Assembly (NCBI GenBank): GCA_025916135.1 | Contig: CP104793.1 | Location: forward strand, 3,819,001 to 3,883,000 | Length of the DNA: 64,000 nucleotides | Source: Rhodobacteraceae bacterium D3-12 | Lineage (GTDB): Bacteria > Pseudomonadota > Alphaproteobacteria > Rhodobacterales > Rhodobacteraceae | Reading direction: 5' to 3' | Shown here: positions 25,516-35,108 of the stretch, piece by piece | Layout of the letters: the number at the start of each line of letters is the position of its first letter | How positions within the stretch are numbered: the first letter of the stretch is position 1 | Notes under the pieces: model-generated | The model's database searches: none | What the model was told of the DNA's origin: nothing | The model's input: only the letters and a program-made list of their open reading frames with translations | Position numbers and translations under genes: made by a program

Positions 25516-26463
25516 CTATGCCCGCCGCTGCGCCGCGATCTTGCGCACAAACGCAGTGCATTCCTTGGCCGCAGTGATCGGCAGCATATGCCCCCGCCCC
25601 TCCAGCGTGTCATAGCTTAGCCCGAAGCCCTGCATCACTTCGCCCTGCGACGCCGGGTCCAGCAACCCATCCTCGGCGGCATATAAAACCCCACCGGGCA
25701 CAGACAGCTCGCCATAGCGCGCCTGCTGCTCTTGCAAAGACGGCAATACCGCCACCGCATCTCTCGAGCTTGTCACAAACCCTTTCGGGCGAAGCCCCAG
25801 CGCCGCGCCGCCCCGGCTTAGAAAATCGGTGCGCGGACGCTCCGGCGCGAACACCGCCGCCAAAACCTCTTCGGTCGTGCGTTTGGCCATCGGCACGGCA
25901 ATCGTCGCGCCCATCACCTTGCGAAGCCAGTCCGGCGAGACCATCAACGGTTTGAACACCTCGCCCATGCCCTCAACCGCATGGGTCGCGGGCGACAAAA
26001 GCGCAATCGCGCCCGTGCCGTCGGGCCGCTGCAGCGCCATGTTCAACACCACCGCCCCGCCCAGAGAATGCCCAACCAGAACCGGCTTTTCGACCTCCAA
26101 TTGATCCAGCAATTCCCAGATCATCCGCGCCTGTTCGGACAGCGGCGATTGCGCATCACTGTCGCGGCGGGAATAACCGCATCCGGGCCGGTCCAGAGCA
26201 ATCACCCGATGCTCCAGCGCCAGATCCTCGATCATGCCATAATCGAAATGCTGCAACTGGCCGCTGATCCCGTGGATCAACACCACCGGCGTGCCATTGG
26301 CCTTGCCCACGTCGATGTGGTGAATGCTGCCGCCCGCCACTTCGGCCAGCTTGCCACGCTGCGGCACCATCGCCTCGGCCTGGCGCGCCTGCCTTTGCGT
26401 GCTGACCAGAAGCATCACAATGACCGCCACCAGCACCAGCACTAAAATCATCAAAATCGTCAT
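25516..26463 (-). CDS. Alpha/beta hydrolase with N-terminal membrane anchor
   Basis: 315 residues. A hydrophobic N-terminal segment (MTILMILVLVLVAVIVMLLV) is an uncleaved anchor. The hydrolase fold follows, with VVLIHGISG (oxyanion), DRPGCGYS, and the nucleophile elbow VGHSLGGAVV; the C-terminal GRGHMLPIT supplies the histidine. The substrate is unknown; esterase or lipase activity is the default guess. It starts about 160 bases downstream of dat on the same strand. Confidence 0.88.
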   Translation of the reverse strand: MTILMILVLVLVAVIVMLLVSTQRQARQAEAMVPQRGKLAEVAGGSIHHIDVGKANGTPVVLIHGISGQLQHFDYGMIEDLALEHRVIALDRPGCGYSRRDSDAQSPLSEQARMIWELLDQLEVEKPVLVGHSLGGAVVLNMALQRPDGTGAIALLSPATHAVEGMGEVFKPLMVSPDWLRKVMGATIAVPMAKRTTEEVLAAVFAPERPRTDFLSRGGAALGLRPKGFVTSSRDAVAVLPSLQEQQARYGELSVPGGVLYAAEDGLLDPASQGEVMQGFGLSYDTLEGRGHMLPITAAKECTAFVRKIAAQRRA

Positions 26464-26623
26464 GCACTATCCCTTTTGAAGGAAAGTAAACGGCAGGCAT
26501 TACGCCTTCTTCAAGAAATTTCTCGCAAATCGGGACATTTCGCGGCAGCAATCGCCGCTCGGCGCGCCCGCTGGGCGGGGACACCCCCACCCAGCGACCG
26601 CATCATCCCGCCATAGCGCCGGC

Positions 26624-27487
26624 TCAGATCGCGGCGTTACGGCTTTCTTCCAGATAAATCTCGCGCAGACGCTTGGCCACCGGGCCCGGCGTGCCATCGC
26701 CAAGGGCGGCGCCATCAATCTCGACCACCGGAAACACAAACGTGCTGGCCGAGGTCACAAATGCCTCGTCCGCCGCCTTGGCTTCCTCGATGGTAAAGGG
26801 GCGCTCCTCAACCTGCATCTGTGCCTCGCGGGCAAACCGCAAAACGGCGGCGCGGGTGATCCCGTGCAAAATATCGTTCGAAAGCTGGCGCGTGATAATC
26901 TTGCCGCCCTTCACGATATAGGCGTTGTTCGATGTGCCCTCGGTCACCTTGCCGTCCTCAATCAGCCACGCATCGTCACAGCCCGCTTTCTTCGCCGCCA
27001 TCTTGCCCATCGACGGGTAAAGCAGCTGAACCGTTTTGATGTCGCGCCGACCCCAACGGATATCCTCGATCGAGATCACCTTGATCCCTTTCTTGGCCGC
27101 CGGATTATCGGCCAGCCCCGGCTTGCTCTGTGTGAACAGAACCAGCGTCGGCTTGACCACTTCGGGGTCGGGAAAGACGAAATCGCGGTCACCCGCCGAC
27201 CCGCGCGACACCTGAAGGTAAATCATCCCCTCGTCGATGTCGTTCACCCGCACCAATTCGCGGTGAATCTCCAACAGATCGTCAAACGCTTCGGGCTTTT
27301 GCATGTCCAACTCGGTCAACGAACGCTCCAGACGCGCCACATGTCCCTCAAAGTCGATCAGCTTGCCACCCAGCACGCTCGTCACTTCGTAAACCCCGTC
27401 CGCCATCAAAAACGACCGGTCAAAGATCGAGATTTTGGCGTCTTCCTCGGGAAGGTATTCTCCGTTGACGTATACTGTGCGGCTCAT
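26624..27487 (-). CDS. dat: D-amino-acid transaminase
   Basis: 287 residues, the family length. This fold-type-IV PLP enzyme swaps amino groups between D-amino acids and 2-oxo acids. The PLP lysine is Lys151 in RRDIKTVQLL; the phosphate and carboxylate pocket shows in TEGTSNNAYIV and the C-terminal VTSASTFVFPVVEID. The sequence is closer to Bacillus-type D-aminotransferase than to branched-chain aminotransferase (YVNGEYLPEEDAKISIFDRSF opening). Three genes upstream on the same strand lie dgcA and dgcN, which handle D-glutamate, so the group probably feeds D-amino acids into 2-oxoglutarate metabolism. Confidence 0.9.
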   Translation of the reverse strand: MSRTVYVNGEYLPEEDAKISIFDRSFLMADGVYEVTSVLGGKLIDFEGHVARLERSLTELDMQKPEAFDDLLEIHRELVRVNDIDEGMIYLQVSRGSAGDRDFVFPDPEVVKPTLVLFTQSKPGLADNPAAKKGIKVISIEDIRWGRRDIKTVQLLYPSMGKMAAKKAGCDDAWLIEDGKVTEGTSNNAYIVKGGKIITRQLSNDILHGITRAAVLRFAREAQMQVEERPFTIEEAKAADEAFVTSASTFVFPVVEIDGAALGDGTPGPVAKRLREIYLEESRNAAI

Positions 27488-27544
27488 CGGCTTGGCTCCT
27501 TGGGCAATCGTGTTATCGGTTCATCGGGCGGCGCTGCGCAAAGG

Positions 27545-28174
27545 TCAAGCCGCGCCGCGTTGGTCTTGGTCAAAATCTTTGGCGCTCAAGCGCCCCTGCT
27601 CAAGGAAGTGACGCAAAACATAGGCCACAGACTGCGCATCCCCCAAGGCGTCATGCGCCTTGGCTCCCCCGTCATCGACACCGAAATGCGCACACAGCGT
27701 GTTCGAGCGCAGGGTGACAACCTCGTCCCTCGCGATCCCCGCCGTGACCAGCAAGCGCACGGCATTGCCGAATTGCGTGGCCGGAACGGGCGGCGCGATC
27801 CCGGCAAGGTAACAGGAAATCCCAAGCGCAAAAATCTCGTCATTGCCCCAGGCCCAGATCATGTCCTCACCGGCAAATTCCGCCAGCCCACGCAGCGCCG
27901 GGTCAAGCGCGACACCCTCGCGCGCAACCCGCGCATCGCTGATCCCGGTCAGCTTGGTAAACAGCGGCGACAACGGCCAAACCGCGCCATGCCGGTCCCG
28001 CGGGATCACCACCTGCTCATGGGTCTCAAGCAGCGGGAAATCCCCCTCAAGGCCCAGCCGTACAGCACCGATCTGAACCAGCACCGGGTCCGGGTCATCC
28101 GGCCCGCACCAAAACCGCTGCGGCGCCCCCGCATCAGTCAGGAACTCAACATCCCATACAATCGCGGTTTTCAT
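27545..28174 (-). CDS. DnaQ-like 3'-5' exonuclease domain protein
   Basis: 209 residues from the ATG at 28174. ExoI of the DEDDh class is visible as WDVEFL with the first Asp-Glu pair, Exo II in the region IWAWGNDEIFALG, and ExoIII as KAHDALGDAQSVAYVL with the catalytic His and Asp. Such small proteins are RNases or proofreading-type nucleases; the target is unknown. It starts 4 bases after dgcA stops, so the two are very likely cotranscribed even though no metabolic link is evident. Confidence 0.85.
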   Translation of the reverse strand: MKTAIVWDVEFLTDAGAPQRFWCGPDDPDPVLVQIGAVRLGLEGDFPLLETHEQVVIPRDRHGAVWPLSPLFTKLTGISDARVAREGVALDPALRGLAEFAGEDMIWAWGNDEIFALGISCYLAGIAPPVPATQFGNAVRLLVTAGIARDEVVTLRSNTLCAHFGVDDGGAKAHDALGDAQSVAYVLRHFLEQGRLSAKDFDQDQRGAA

Positions 28175-28178
28175 GCGC

Positions 28179-29147
28179 CTATCCCCACAAATCCGCGACA
28201 GGCGGATGCACCCCGGCCTCGTCAAACATCAACGGATGCTCGCGATCCTCGGCCAACAACAGCGGCCCGTCCAGATCGGTCACCATCACGCCCTGCGCCA
28301 ACAAGGTCGCCGGAGCCATCGCCAACGAAGACCCGACCATGCAGCCGACCATAAGCTTGTAGCCTTGCGCCAGCGCCGCCTCTTTCAGCGCCAAACCCTC
28401 GGTCAAGCCGCCGGTCTTGTCGAGCTTGATGTTCACAACATCATACTTGCCCTTCAGCGCGGGCAAAGACGCCCGATCATGCGCGCTTTCATCGGCACAG
28501 ACCGGCACAGGCCGCTCCATCCCGATCAACGCCTCATCATCGCCTGCGGGCAACGGCTGCTCAACCAATGCCACACCCAAGCGCACCAGATGCGGCGCAA
28601 GATCGGCATAAACCTCGGCGGACCACCCCTCGTTGGCATCCACAATAATGGTCGATTTCGGCGCACCCGCACGCACGGCCTCCAAACGGGGCATGTCATC
28701 CGGCGTGCCCAGCTTGATCTTGAGCAACGGGCGAAACGCATTCTCCGCCGCCTGCGCCTGCATCTTCTCGGGCGTGTCGAGCGACAGCGTATAAGCGGTG
28801 ATCTCCGGCCCCGGCGGGGTCGACAACCCGGCCAGCTCCCACGCCCGAACCCCGGCCTTCTTGGCCTCAAGATCCCACAGCGCACAATCCACCGCATTGC
28901 GCGCCGCGCCCGCTGGCAACATCCCTTGCAGGCTTTCCCGCGTGATCGGGCCGCTCAATCCTTCGATCTCGGCTGTCACACTCTCCAACGTCTCGCCATA
29001 GCGCGCATAGGGCACACACTCACCCCAACCCGAGATAAACCCGTCCGACACCCTAACCGTCAGCACTTTGGCCTCGGTCCGACTGCCCCGCGAAATGGTA
29101 AAAACCTGCGCCAGCTTGAACGTATCCGGTGTCACCGTGATCTGCAC
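28179..29147 (-). CDS. dgcA: N-acetyl-D-glutamate racemase DgcA
   Basis: 322 residues from a GTG at 29147, chosen because AGGGGAGGGG lies at ribosome-site distance. An ATG six codons earlier belongs to a dispersed hairpin-associated motif. The enolase fold of the muconate-lactonizing subgroup is shown by LLKIKLG (KxK base), IIVDANEGW and LVEQPLPAGDD and CADESAHD (metal ligands), and NIKLDKTGG (second base). In marine alphaproteobacteria DgcA racemises N-acetyl-D-glutamate made by DgcN, so that L-glutamate can be recovered. dgcN is the next gene upstream. Confidence 0.9.
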   Translation of the reverse strand: MQITVTPDTFKLAQVFTISRGSRTEAKVLTVRVSDGFISGWGECVPYARYGETLESVTAEIEGLSGPITRESLQGMLPAGAARNAVDCALWDLEAKKAGVRAWELAGLSTPPGPEITAYTLSLDTPEKMQAQAAENAFRPLLKIKLGTPDDMPRLEAVRAGAPKSTIIVDANEGWSAEVYADLAPHLVRLGVALVEQPLPAGDDEALIGMERPVPVCADESAHDRASLPALKGKYDVVNIKLDKTGGLTEGLALKEAALAQGYKLMVGCMVGSSLAMAPATLLAQGVMVTDLDGPLLLAEDREHPLMFDEAGVHPPVADLWG

Positions 29148-29170
29148 AGCGCCCCTCCCCTTCATCTTGC

Positions 29171-29201
29171 TCAAAATACTCCCGCCGGAGGCTCCGGCGG
29201 G
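29171..29201 (-). terminator. Hairpin/terminator after dgcN
   Basis: On the minus strand CCCGCCGGAGCCTCCGGCGGG folds on itself and is followed by AGTATTTTG. The hairpin plus GGGAGTATTTTG is a motif seen repeatedly in this bacterial group. It may partly separate dgcN from dgcA. Confidence 0.65.
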
Positions 29202-29222
29202 TCGCTTCGGGCTCCTCAGCCC

Positions 29223-30224
29223 TCAGATAGCCAGCAACGCATCCACCAGCTTGCCGGCACCATAACGGAACGGATCGGTGGTCGGCAGCCCCATATCGGC
29301 CTCAACCTCGGCCAGATAGGCTTTCGCCTCTGCGTCCGGCATATGCTGCGTGTTGACCGAAATGCCGACAACCTGACACGCCGGGTTCGCCACCTGCGCC
29401 AAGGTCAGCGCCACATCGCGCAACGCGGCAAGCGTTGGCTGCTGGTATTCGGGCAAGCCGCGCATGTGCTCGCGCGTCGGCTCATGGGCAAGGATCAACG
29501 CATCCAGCTGGCCGCCATGGATCAACGCCATCGTCACACCGGAATAGGACACGTGGAACAGGCTGCCCTGCCCCTCGATATGATCCCAATGATCCGCGTC
29601 ATTGTCCGGCGTCAGATATTCCACCGACCCGGCCATGAAATCGGCAATCACCGCATCCAGCGGCACACCATTGCCGGTGATCAGAATGCCGGTCTGTCCG
29701 GTCGCACGAAAGCTCGACTTCAGCCCGCGTTTCTTCATCTCGGCGTCCATGCACAGCCCGGTATACATCTTGCCAACCGAACAATCGGTGCCCACGGCAA
29801 GCACCCGCTTGCCGCTGCGCTTCTTGCCATTGGCAATCGGGTATTCCACCGACGGGATGCGCACATCATGCAGCACCCGACCCGTTGCCTCGGCCACCGC
29901 CACAAGGTCCGGCTCGTCGCGCAAAAGGTTGTGCAACCCGCTGGCAAGGTCAAAGCCCTCTTCCAGCGCCATCACCAGCACTTTTTTCCACTCGGGGCTA
30001 ATCACGCCACCCCGGTTCGCCACGCCGATCACCAGCGTTTTGGCACCGGCGGCCTTGGCCTCGGCCAGATCCATATCGGTCAGCCCCAGATCGGCCTTGC
30101 AGCCGTCCATGCGGAACTGCCCCACGGCATTGTCCGGGCGCCAGTCCTTGATGCCTTGCGCCACTTTCGCGGCCAGTTGGTCAGGCGCATCGCCCAGAAA
30201 CAGCAGGTAAGGTGTCTTGATCAT
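29223..30224 (-). CDS. dgcN: D-glutamate N-acetyltransferase DgcN (DUF1611)
   Basis: 333 residues. DUF1611 is recognised by the N-terminal Rossmann-like domain (TLVIGVANRGGVI) and a C-terminal P-loop domain with AVGTDCSVGKMYTGL (Walker A-like) and ATGQTGILITGNGVPLDAVIADF, then DALILAHEPTREHMRGLP. DgcN acetylates D-glutamate with acetyl-CoA; DgcA then racemises the product. The known DgcR regulator is not visible nearby. Ribosome site AAAGGCCGCTGCC precedes the ATG. Confidence 0.9.
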   Translation of the reverse strand: MIKTPYLLFLGDAPDQLAAKVAQGIKDWRPDNAVGQFRMDGCKADLGLTDMDLAEAKAAGAKTLVIGVANRGGVISPEWKKVLVMALEEGFDLASGLHNLLRDEPDLVAVAEATGRVLHDVRIPSVEYPIANGKKRSGKRVLAVGTDCSVGKMYTGLCMDAEMKKRGLKSSFRATGQTGILITGNGVPLDAVIADFMAGSVEYLTPDNDADHWDHIEGQGSLFHVSYSGVTMALIHGGQLDALILAHEPTREHMRGLPEYQQPTLAALRDVALTLAQVANPACQVVGISVNTQHMPDAEAKAYLAEVEADMGLPTTDPFRYGAGKLVDALLAI

Positions 30225-30568
30225 GGCAGCGGCCTTTCAGTTGCGCGTGTCTTTTCCCGCCCGCGAGGGTCGGGGATTTCGCACCGGAGAGGCTTGCAAA
30301 CTCCGCCTGATCCCGCGAGGAGAAAGCAGAATATTCGCCTGACACCGAAATTCATCGAAGATTCTTCGAACCGCTCAGCGAATGGGCAGTTTTTCAACAC
30401 CTCCCGCCGCGAAAAGCATCAATTCTCGCGCGCGGCTTGTTTTTAAGGGGATTCACGAAACTCTTGCCGCCTCGACGCTCCCGAAACGCGCTTGCGGCAT
30501 CTCCCGCAATTTAATAACGCTTTCCCCCAAGAGTTTCGCAATATTCTAACCATCAAAAGGTGCCCGAC
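30225..30568. promoter_or_regulatory. Divergent dgcN / mcl1 promoter region
   Basis: About 340 bases without a gene. The dyad TCGAAGA-T-TCTTCGA at 30355-30369 is a perfect 7-bp inverted repeat and the best operator candidate. A TTGCAAA half-site (30294-30300) and TTTCGCAA (30533-30540) resemble, weakly, the motif bound by ScfR/PccR-type short-chain fatty acid regulators. Which gene each controls cannot be decided. Confidence 0.4.
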
Positions 30569-31525
30569 ATGTCCTTTCACAAACAACCCCTTGCTCCCGC
30601 TCGCCCCAACCGCTGCCAACTCTTCGGCCCCGGCTCGCGCACGGCCCTGTTCGAAAAGATGGCCGCCAGCGCCGCGGATGTGATCAACCTCGACCTCGAA
30701 GACAGCGTCGCCCCTGATGACAAAGACACGGCCCGCAAGAACATCATCGAAGCCACCCATGATGTGGATTGGGGCAACAAATACCTTTCGGTTCGGATCA
30801 ACGGGCTCGACACGCCGCATTGGTACAAGGACGTCGTCGAACTGCTCGAAAACGCGTCGGACCGGCTGGATCAAATCATGATCCCGATGGTGGGCAACGC
30901 CGCCGACATCTATGCCGTTGACGCGCTGGTCACCGCGATCGAAGCTGCCAAAGGGCGCAAGAAAAAGATCAGCTTCGAAGTCATCATCGAAACCGCTGCC
31001 GGCCTCGCCCATGTCGAGGAAATCGCCGCCGCCTCGCCGCGCTTGCAAGCGATGAGCCTCGGCTACGCCGATTTTGCCGCGTCGATGGGCATGGCCACCA
31101 CCGGGATCGGTGGCACGCAAGAGGCCTATTACATGGTCCACGAAGGGCAAACGCACTTCCCCGACCCGTGGCACTATGCGATCTCCGCAATCGTCGCCGC
31201 CTGCCGCACCCATGGTGTGCTGCCGGTTGACGGCCCGTTCGGCGACTTCTCCGATGATGCGGCCTATACCGCCCAAGCCAAACGCGCCGCGACGCTGGGC
31301 ATGGTCGGCAAATGGGCGATCCACCCCAAACAGGTCGCCCTCGCCAACGAGGTCTACACCCCCTCGGCCGAAGCCGTCGCCGAAGCCCGCGAGATCCTCG
31401 CCGCGATGGAAGAGGCCCAGAAAAACGGCCTCGGTGCCACCACCTACAAAGGCAAGCTGATCGACATCGCCTCGATGAAACAGGCCGAAGTGATTGTGCG
31501 CATGGCCGAACTGGTCCAAGGCTGA
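30569..31525 (+). CDS. mcl1: L-malyl-CoA / beta-methylmalyl-CoA lyase
   Basis: 318 residues from the ATG at 30569, the length of Rhodobacter Mcl1. This CitE-like TIM-barrel enzyme cleaves malyl-CoA or beta-methylmalyl-CoA to glyoxylate plus acetyl-CoA or propionyl-CoA, a step of the ethylmalonyl-CoA pathway of acetate assimilation. Key motifs are VINLDLEDSVAPDDK (metal-binding Asp/Glu), SVRINGLDT, FEVIIETAAGLAHVEEIA, and the C-terminal GKWAIHPKQVALAN. No other pathway gene is in the window. ridA follows after 70 bases. Confidence 0.95.
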   Translation: MSFHKQPLAPARPNRCQLFGPGSRTALFEKMAASAADVINLDLEDSVAPDDKDTARKNIIEATHDVDWGNKYLSVRINGLDTPHWYKDVVELLENASDRLDQIMIPMVGNAADIYAVDALVTAIEAAKGRKKKISFEVIIETAAGLAHVEEIAAASPRLQAMSLGYADFAASMGMATTGIGGTQEAYYMVHEGQTHFPDPWHYAISAIVAACRTHGVLPVDGPFGDFSDDAAYTAQAKRAATLGMVGKWAIHPKQVALANEVYTPSAEAVAEAREILAAMEEAQKNGLGATTYKGKLIDIASMKQAEVIVRMAELVQG

Positions 31526-31595
31526 CCGCGGTGGGTGCGTGCATGCGCGCACCCCTACCTCGCCGAACCACATACCCTCTCAAGGAGACCACCCC

Positions 31596-31946
31596 ATGCC
31601 CGACATCACACGTCACCACACCAACGACCGGATGAGCCAGATCGTTGAACACGGCGACACCATCTATCTCGCCGGTCAGGTCGGCACCGCCGGCGCCAGC
31701 ATCGAACAGCAGACACAGGATTGCCTCGACAAGATCGACACGCTTCTCGCCGAAGTCGGCAGCGACAAAAGCAAGCTGCTTCAGGTTGTGATCTGGCTTG
31801 CCGATATGTCCGACTTTGCCGCCATGAATGGTGTCTATGACGCATGGGTGCCCAAAGGCCACGCCGCCGCCCGCGCCTGTGGCGAAGCCAAGCTTGCCAC
31901 CCCGGAGTATCTGGTCGAGTTTATCGTGACCGCCGCCAAAGCCTGA
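31596..31946 (+). CDS. RidA family protein
   Basis: 116 residues with a strong CAAGGAG site. The YjgF/RidA fold is visible in GDTIYLAGQVG, the helix with QTQDCLDKIDTLLAEVGSDKSKLLQVVIWLAD, and the C-terminal HAAARACGEAKLATPEYLVEFIV, which carries the conserved arginine. RidA enzymes hydrolyse reactive enamines/imines formed by PLP enzymes. Downstream of mcl1 and facing the D-amino-acid cluster, it could protect against aminoacrylate-type products, but that link is inference. Confidence 0.92.
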   Translation: MPDITRHHTNDRMSQIVEHGDTIYLAGQVGTAGASIEQQTQDCLDKIDTLLAEVGSDKSKLLQVVIWLADMSDFAAMNGVYDAWVPKGHAAARACGEAKLATPEYLVEFIVTAAKA

Positions 31947-32372
31947 CGCAGCTGCGTCAGCCGTGCCATCGCCGTCCCGTGGGGTGGCGATCGACGGTCG
32001 TTTGGGCCACTTTAAGCCTGCAAAACCCGTCGCCCCATGAGGATGTCGTTATCTTCAGCCAATCGCCGCCCCGTGGGGCGGGTCGGCGATGGCACGGCGG
32101 GCTTCGCCCTCGAGTCCGTGCAGGCTTGCCAAACCCCACCGCACGCGCCGTTAACCTAACAAACGGTAAACATATGCGGTTTTCGGATGTCATACGCCTA
32201 GCAGCCGAAAGTCAGCCGGAGGTCACCCCCCCGCCGCTCCCCCGCCCCAGCCTCCGTTAACCCTGCGGGACGCTGCGTTCATCCCGTCGTAACCCACCCG
32301 TGCTTGAGCCTCCCTCGCCTTGGCGCTAAAGGTCACTAAAGCAACACACAGCAAGCCATTCGGAGCCACACC
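31947..32372. repeat. 426-base gap with a 15-bp inverted repeat, upstream of ilvD
   Basis: No gene is seen. GCCGTGCCATCGCCG (31961-31975) is perfectly mirrored at 32084-32098, enclosing 108 bases that contain the inner palindrome GCCCCGTGGGGC. A further palindrome GACGCAGCTGCGTC at 31947-31960 overlaps the end of ridA and may act as a terminator. The remaining 270 bases hold the ilvD promoter, not clearly defined by eye. Confidence 0.55.
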
Positions 32373-34205
32373 ATGCCAGCCTATCGTTCCCGCACGTCTA
32401 CCCATGGTCGCAACATGGCCGGGGCCCGTGGCCTCTGGCGCGCGACAGGCATGAAAGACGATGATTTCGGCAAGCCGATCATCGCCATCGTCAACTCGTT
32501 TACCCAGTTCGTGCCGGGGCATGTCCACCTCAAAGATCTCGGCCAATTGGTCGCGCGCGAGGTCGAAAAAGCCGGTGGCGTGGCCAAGGAATTCAACACC
32601 ATCGCCGTTGATGACGGCATCGCCATGGGCCACGACGGGATGCTCTATTCCCTGCCCTCGCGCGAGATTATTGCCGATAGCGTCGAATATATGGTCAACG
32701 CCCATTGCGCCGATGCGATGGTCTGTATCTCGAACTGTGACAAGATCACGCCCGGCATGCTGATGGCCGCCATGCGCCTTGATATTCCGGTGGTTTTCGT
32801 CTCGGGCGGACCGATGGAAGCGGGCAAGGTTATCCTCAAGGACGGCAAGGAAATCGCGCTCGATCTGGTTGATGCCATGGTCGCCGCCGCCGACGAAAAC
32901 ATGAGCGAAGAAGACGTTGATGCGATCGAACGCTCGGCCTGCCCGACCTGTGGGTCGTGCTCGGGCATGTTCACCGCTAACTCGATGAATTGCTTGACAG
33001 AAGCGCTCGGCCTGTCGCTGCCCGGCAATGGCTCGACACTGGCCACCCACGCCGACCGCGAGCGGCTTTTCCTCGAAGCCGGGCGCACGGTCGTCGAGCT
33101 GTGCAAACGCTATTACGAAGGCGACGACGACAGCGTGCTGCCGCGCAACATCGCCACCAAGACCGCGTTTGAAAACGCCATGACGCTCGACATCGCCATG
33201 GGCGGCTCCACCAACACGGTGCTACACCTTCTTGCCGCTGCCTCCGAGGGCGAGGTTGATTTCGACATGTCCGACATCGACCGCCTGTCGCGGCGTGTGC
33301 CGTGCCTGTGCAAGGTGGCCCCGGCCAAGTCCGACGTCCACATGGAAGACGTCCACCGCGCCGGTGGCATCATGGCGATCCTGGGCGAGCTTGATCGCGC
33401 CGGTCTGCTTGATACCTCGGTCGGGTCGGTCCACGCGCCGTCGCTTGGTCATGCGCTGGCGAAATGGGACGTGGCCCAAACCACCGACAAGGCCGTGCAC
33501 GACTTCTATCGCGCAGCACCCGGCGGCGTGCCCACGCAAACCGCCTTCTCGCAATCGCGCCGTTACGACAGCCTCGATCTCAACCGCGAATCGGGTGTGA
33601 TCCGCAACAAGGAACACGCGTTCTCCCAAGACGGCGGGCTCGCCGTACTGTTCGGTAACCTTGCCGAAGAAGGGTGCATTGTAAAAACAGCGGGCGTTGA
33701 CGATTCGATCCTCACCTTCTCCGGCCCGGCCCGCGTTTGCGAAAGTCAGGACGCCGCAGTGAACTCGATCCTCAATGGCAAGATCAAGGCCGGCGACGTG
33801 GTGCTCATCCGCTACGAAGGGCCGCGCGGCGGACCGGGGATGCAGGAAATGCTCTATCCGACATCCTACCTTAAATCCAAAGGGTTAGGGGCGGAATGTG
33901 CGCTTGTGACCGATGGCCGCTTCTCGGGCGGCACCTCTGGCCTGTCGATCGGCCACGCCTCTCCCGAGGCGGCAGAAGGCGGCACCATCGGGCTTGTGGA
34001 AGAGGGCGATCTGATCGAGATCGACATCCCCAACCGCACCATCAATCTTGCGGTTGATGACGCCACCCTCGCCGCCCGCCGCGAAGCACGCGAGGCCAAA
34101 GGCTGGCAGCCCGACATCAAGCGCAAACGCAAGGTGACAACCGCGCTCAAGGCCTATGCCGCGTTGACCACCTCGGCCGCCAAAGGGGCCGTGCGTCAGG
34201 TCTGA
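32373..34205 (+). CDS. ilvD: Dihydroxy-acid dehydratase
   Basis: 610 residues. It converts 2,3-dihydroxy-3-methyl acids to 2-oxo acids in valine, leucine and isoleucine synthesis. Cluster ligands include Cys122 in [10 protein letters not shown] and the [17 protein letters not shown] block (Cys190, 193, 196). The N-terminal region [17 protein letters not shown] has no cysteine where [2Fe-2S] members have one, which suggests an E. coli-type [4Fe-4S] enzyme. [21 protein letters not shown] is the C-terminal signature. The gene stands alone. Confidence 0.97.
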   Translation: MPAYRSRTSTHGRNMAGARGLWRATGMKDDDFGKPIIAIVNSFTQFVPGHVHLKDLGQLVAREVEKAGGVAKEFNTIAVDDGIAMGHDGMLYSLPSREIIADSVEYMVNAHCADAMVCISNCDKITPGMLMAAMRLDIPVVFVSGGPMEAGKVILKDGKEIALDLVDAMVAAADENMSEEDVDAIERSACPTCGSCSGMFTANSMNCLTEALGLSLPGNGSTLATHADRERLFLEAGRTVVELCKRYYEGDDDSVLPRNIATKTAFENAMTLDIAMGGSTNTVLHLLAAASEGEVDFDMSDIDRLSRRVPCLCKVAPAKSDVHMEDVHRAGGIMAILGELDRAGLLDTSVGSVHAPSLGHALAKWDVAQTTDKAVHDFYRAAPGGVPTQTAFSQSRRYDSLDLNRESGVIRNKEHAFSQDGGLAVLFGNLAEEGCIVKTAGVDDSILTFSGPARVCESQDAAVNSILNGKIKAGDVVLIRYEGPRGGPGMQEMLYPTSYLKSKGLGAECALVTDGRFSGGTSGLSIGHASPEAAEGGTIGLVEEGDLIEIDIPNRTINLAVDDATLAARREAREAKGWQPDIKRKRKVTTALKAYAALTTSAAKGAVRQV

Positions 34206-34224
34206 CGACCTGGCGCTCTAGCGG

Positions 34225-34530
34225 CTATTCACAGCCCTCGCCCAGCTCGACCCGGTAGCGCGTTTTACCAACCGCGCCGGGCGGCGGGGGCATCGGCACA
34301 AGGTAAACCTTCAAGTCGCACCGCTGGACGTGCAGGGTCCATTCCTGCGCCCCATCCGCCCGCGCTCCGGTGTTTTCCACCGCCCGCAGCGGTGCCTGCC
34401 TGAGCCGGTCAGCCACCTCTGGTGACGACAGGATCGTGTCGATCTTTTCGGCACTGTCATAGAACCCGGAAACCGCCGCCCCAACGGGCCCGGCGAGCAC
34501 AACTGCCATCGCGGTCATCAGATATTTCAT
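34225..34530 (-). CDS. Small secreted hypothetical protein
   Basis: 101 residues from the ATG at 34530 with a GAAAGGAAA site. A signal peptide (MKYLMTAMAVVLAGPVGA/AV) is followed by a short soluble chain with two cysteines, one in VQRCDLKVYLVPMPPPP and one in the C-terminal ELGEGCE, likely disulfide-bonded in the periplasm. I do not recognise the family. It converges with ilvD. Confidence 0.7.
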   Translation of the reverse strand: MKYLMTAMAVVLAGPVGAAVSGFYDSAEKIDTILSSPEVADRLRQAPLRAVENTGARADGAQEWTLHVQRCDLKVYLVPMPPPPGAVGKTRYRVELGEGCE

Positions 34531-34582
34531 CGTGTTTCCTTTCGGTTGCGTATCGGTTCCCGGACAAGCTCGAATACCGCTC

Positions 34583-35035
34583 TCAAGCGCGTTCATCCTT
34601 GGGCGAGCCCATCACCACATAAGACGTGATCGCATTGACCACCGGCACCGTCCCCAGCACTTCGGTGTGAAACGCCTTATACGCCGTCAGATCCGCAGCT
34701 TCGATCCGGAGCAGGTATTCCACGGTTCCGGTGATGTTATGACACTCGCGCACCTCCGGCGCTTGGGCCATGGCGCGCTCAAAAGCTTCCTGTGCATCTT
34801 TGGTGTGCCGACTCAGCCCAACCGCCACATAGGCCACAAACCCGATTCCCATCCCAGCCGGATCAAGAACGGCGCGGTAACCTTTTATTACCCCGGATCG
34901 TTCAAGCTCTTGCACACGGCGCAAACACGCAGAGGGAGACAAGCCCACCCGATCCGCCAGATCAAGATTGCTGATCCGCCCGTCGCGTTGCAGTTCGCGC
35001 AATATCTTGCGGTTTACGTCGTCCAATTTCGTCAT
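34583..35035 (-). CDS. Lrp/AsnC family transcriptional regulator
   Basis: 150 residues. The AsnC-type HTH is at residues 3-60 (LDDVNRKILRELQRDGRISNLDLADRVGLSPSACLRRVQEL); the RAM ligand-binding domain follows with VAVGLSRHTKDAQEAFE and VTGTVEYLLRIEAADL-like strands. Such proteins sense amino acids. It diverges from a LysE-type exporter 73 bases away, the classic arrangement where the regulator activates export when its amino acid accumulates. Confidence 0.95.
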   Translation of the reverse strand: MTKLDDVNRKILRELQRDGRISNLDLADRVGLSPSACLRRVQELERSGVIKGYRAVLDPAGMGIGFVAYVAVGLSRHTKDAQEAFERAMAQAPEVRECHNITGTVEYLLRIEAADLTAYKAFHTEVLGTVPVVNAITSYVVMGSPKDERA

Positions 35036-35108
35036 GGATTGCAGAACTAGAGCATTTTACCGCCAGTTTGCAACCTAATGCGGCACGACCCCGTCTATTC
35101 TTGCGGGC

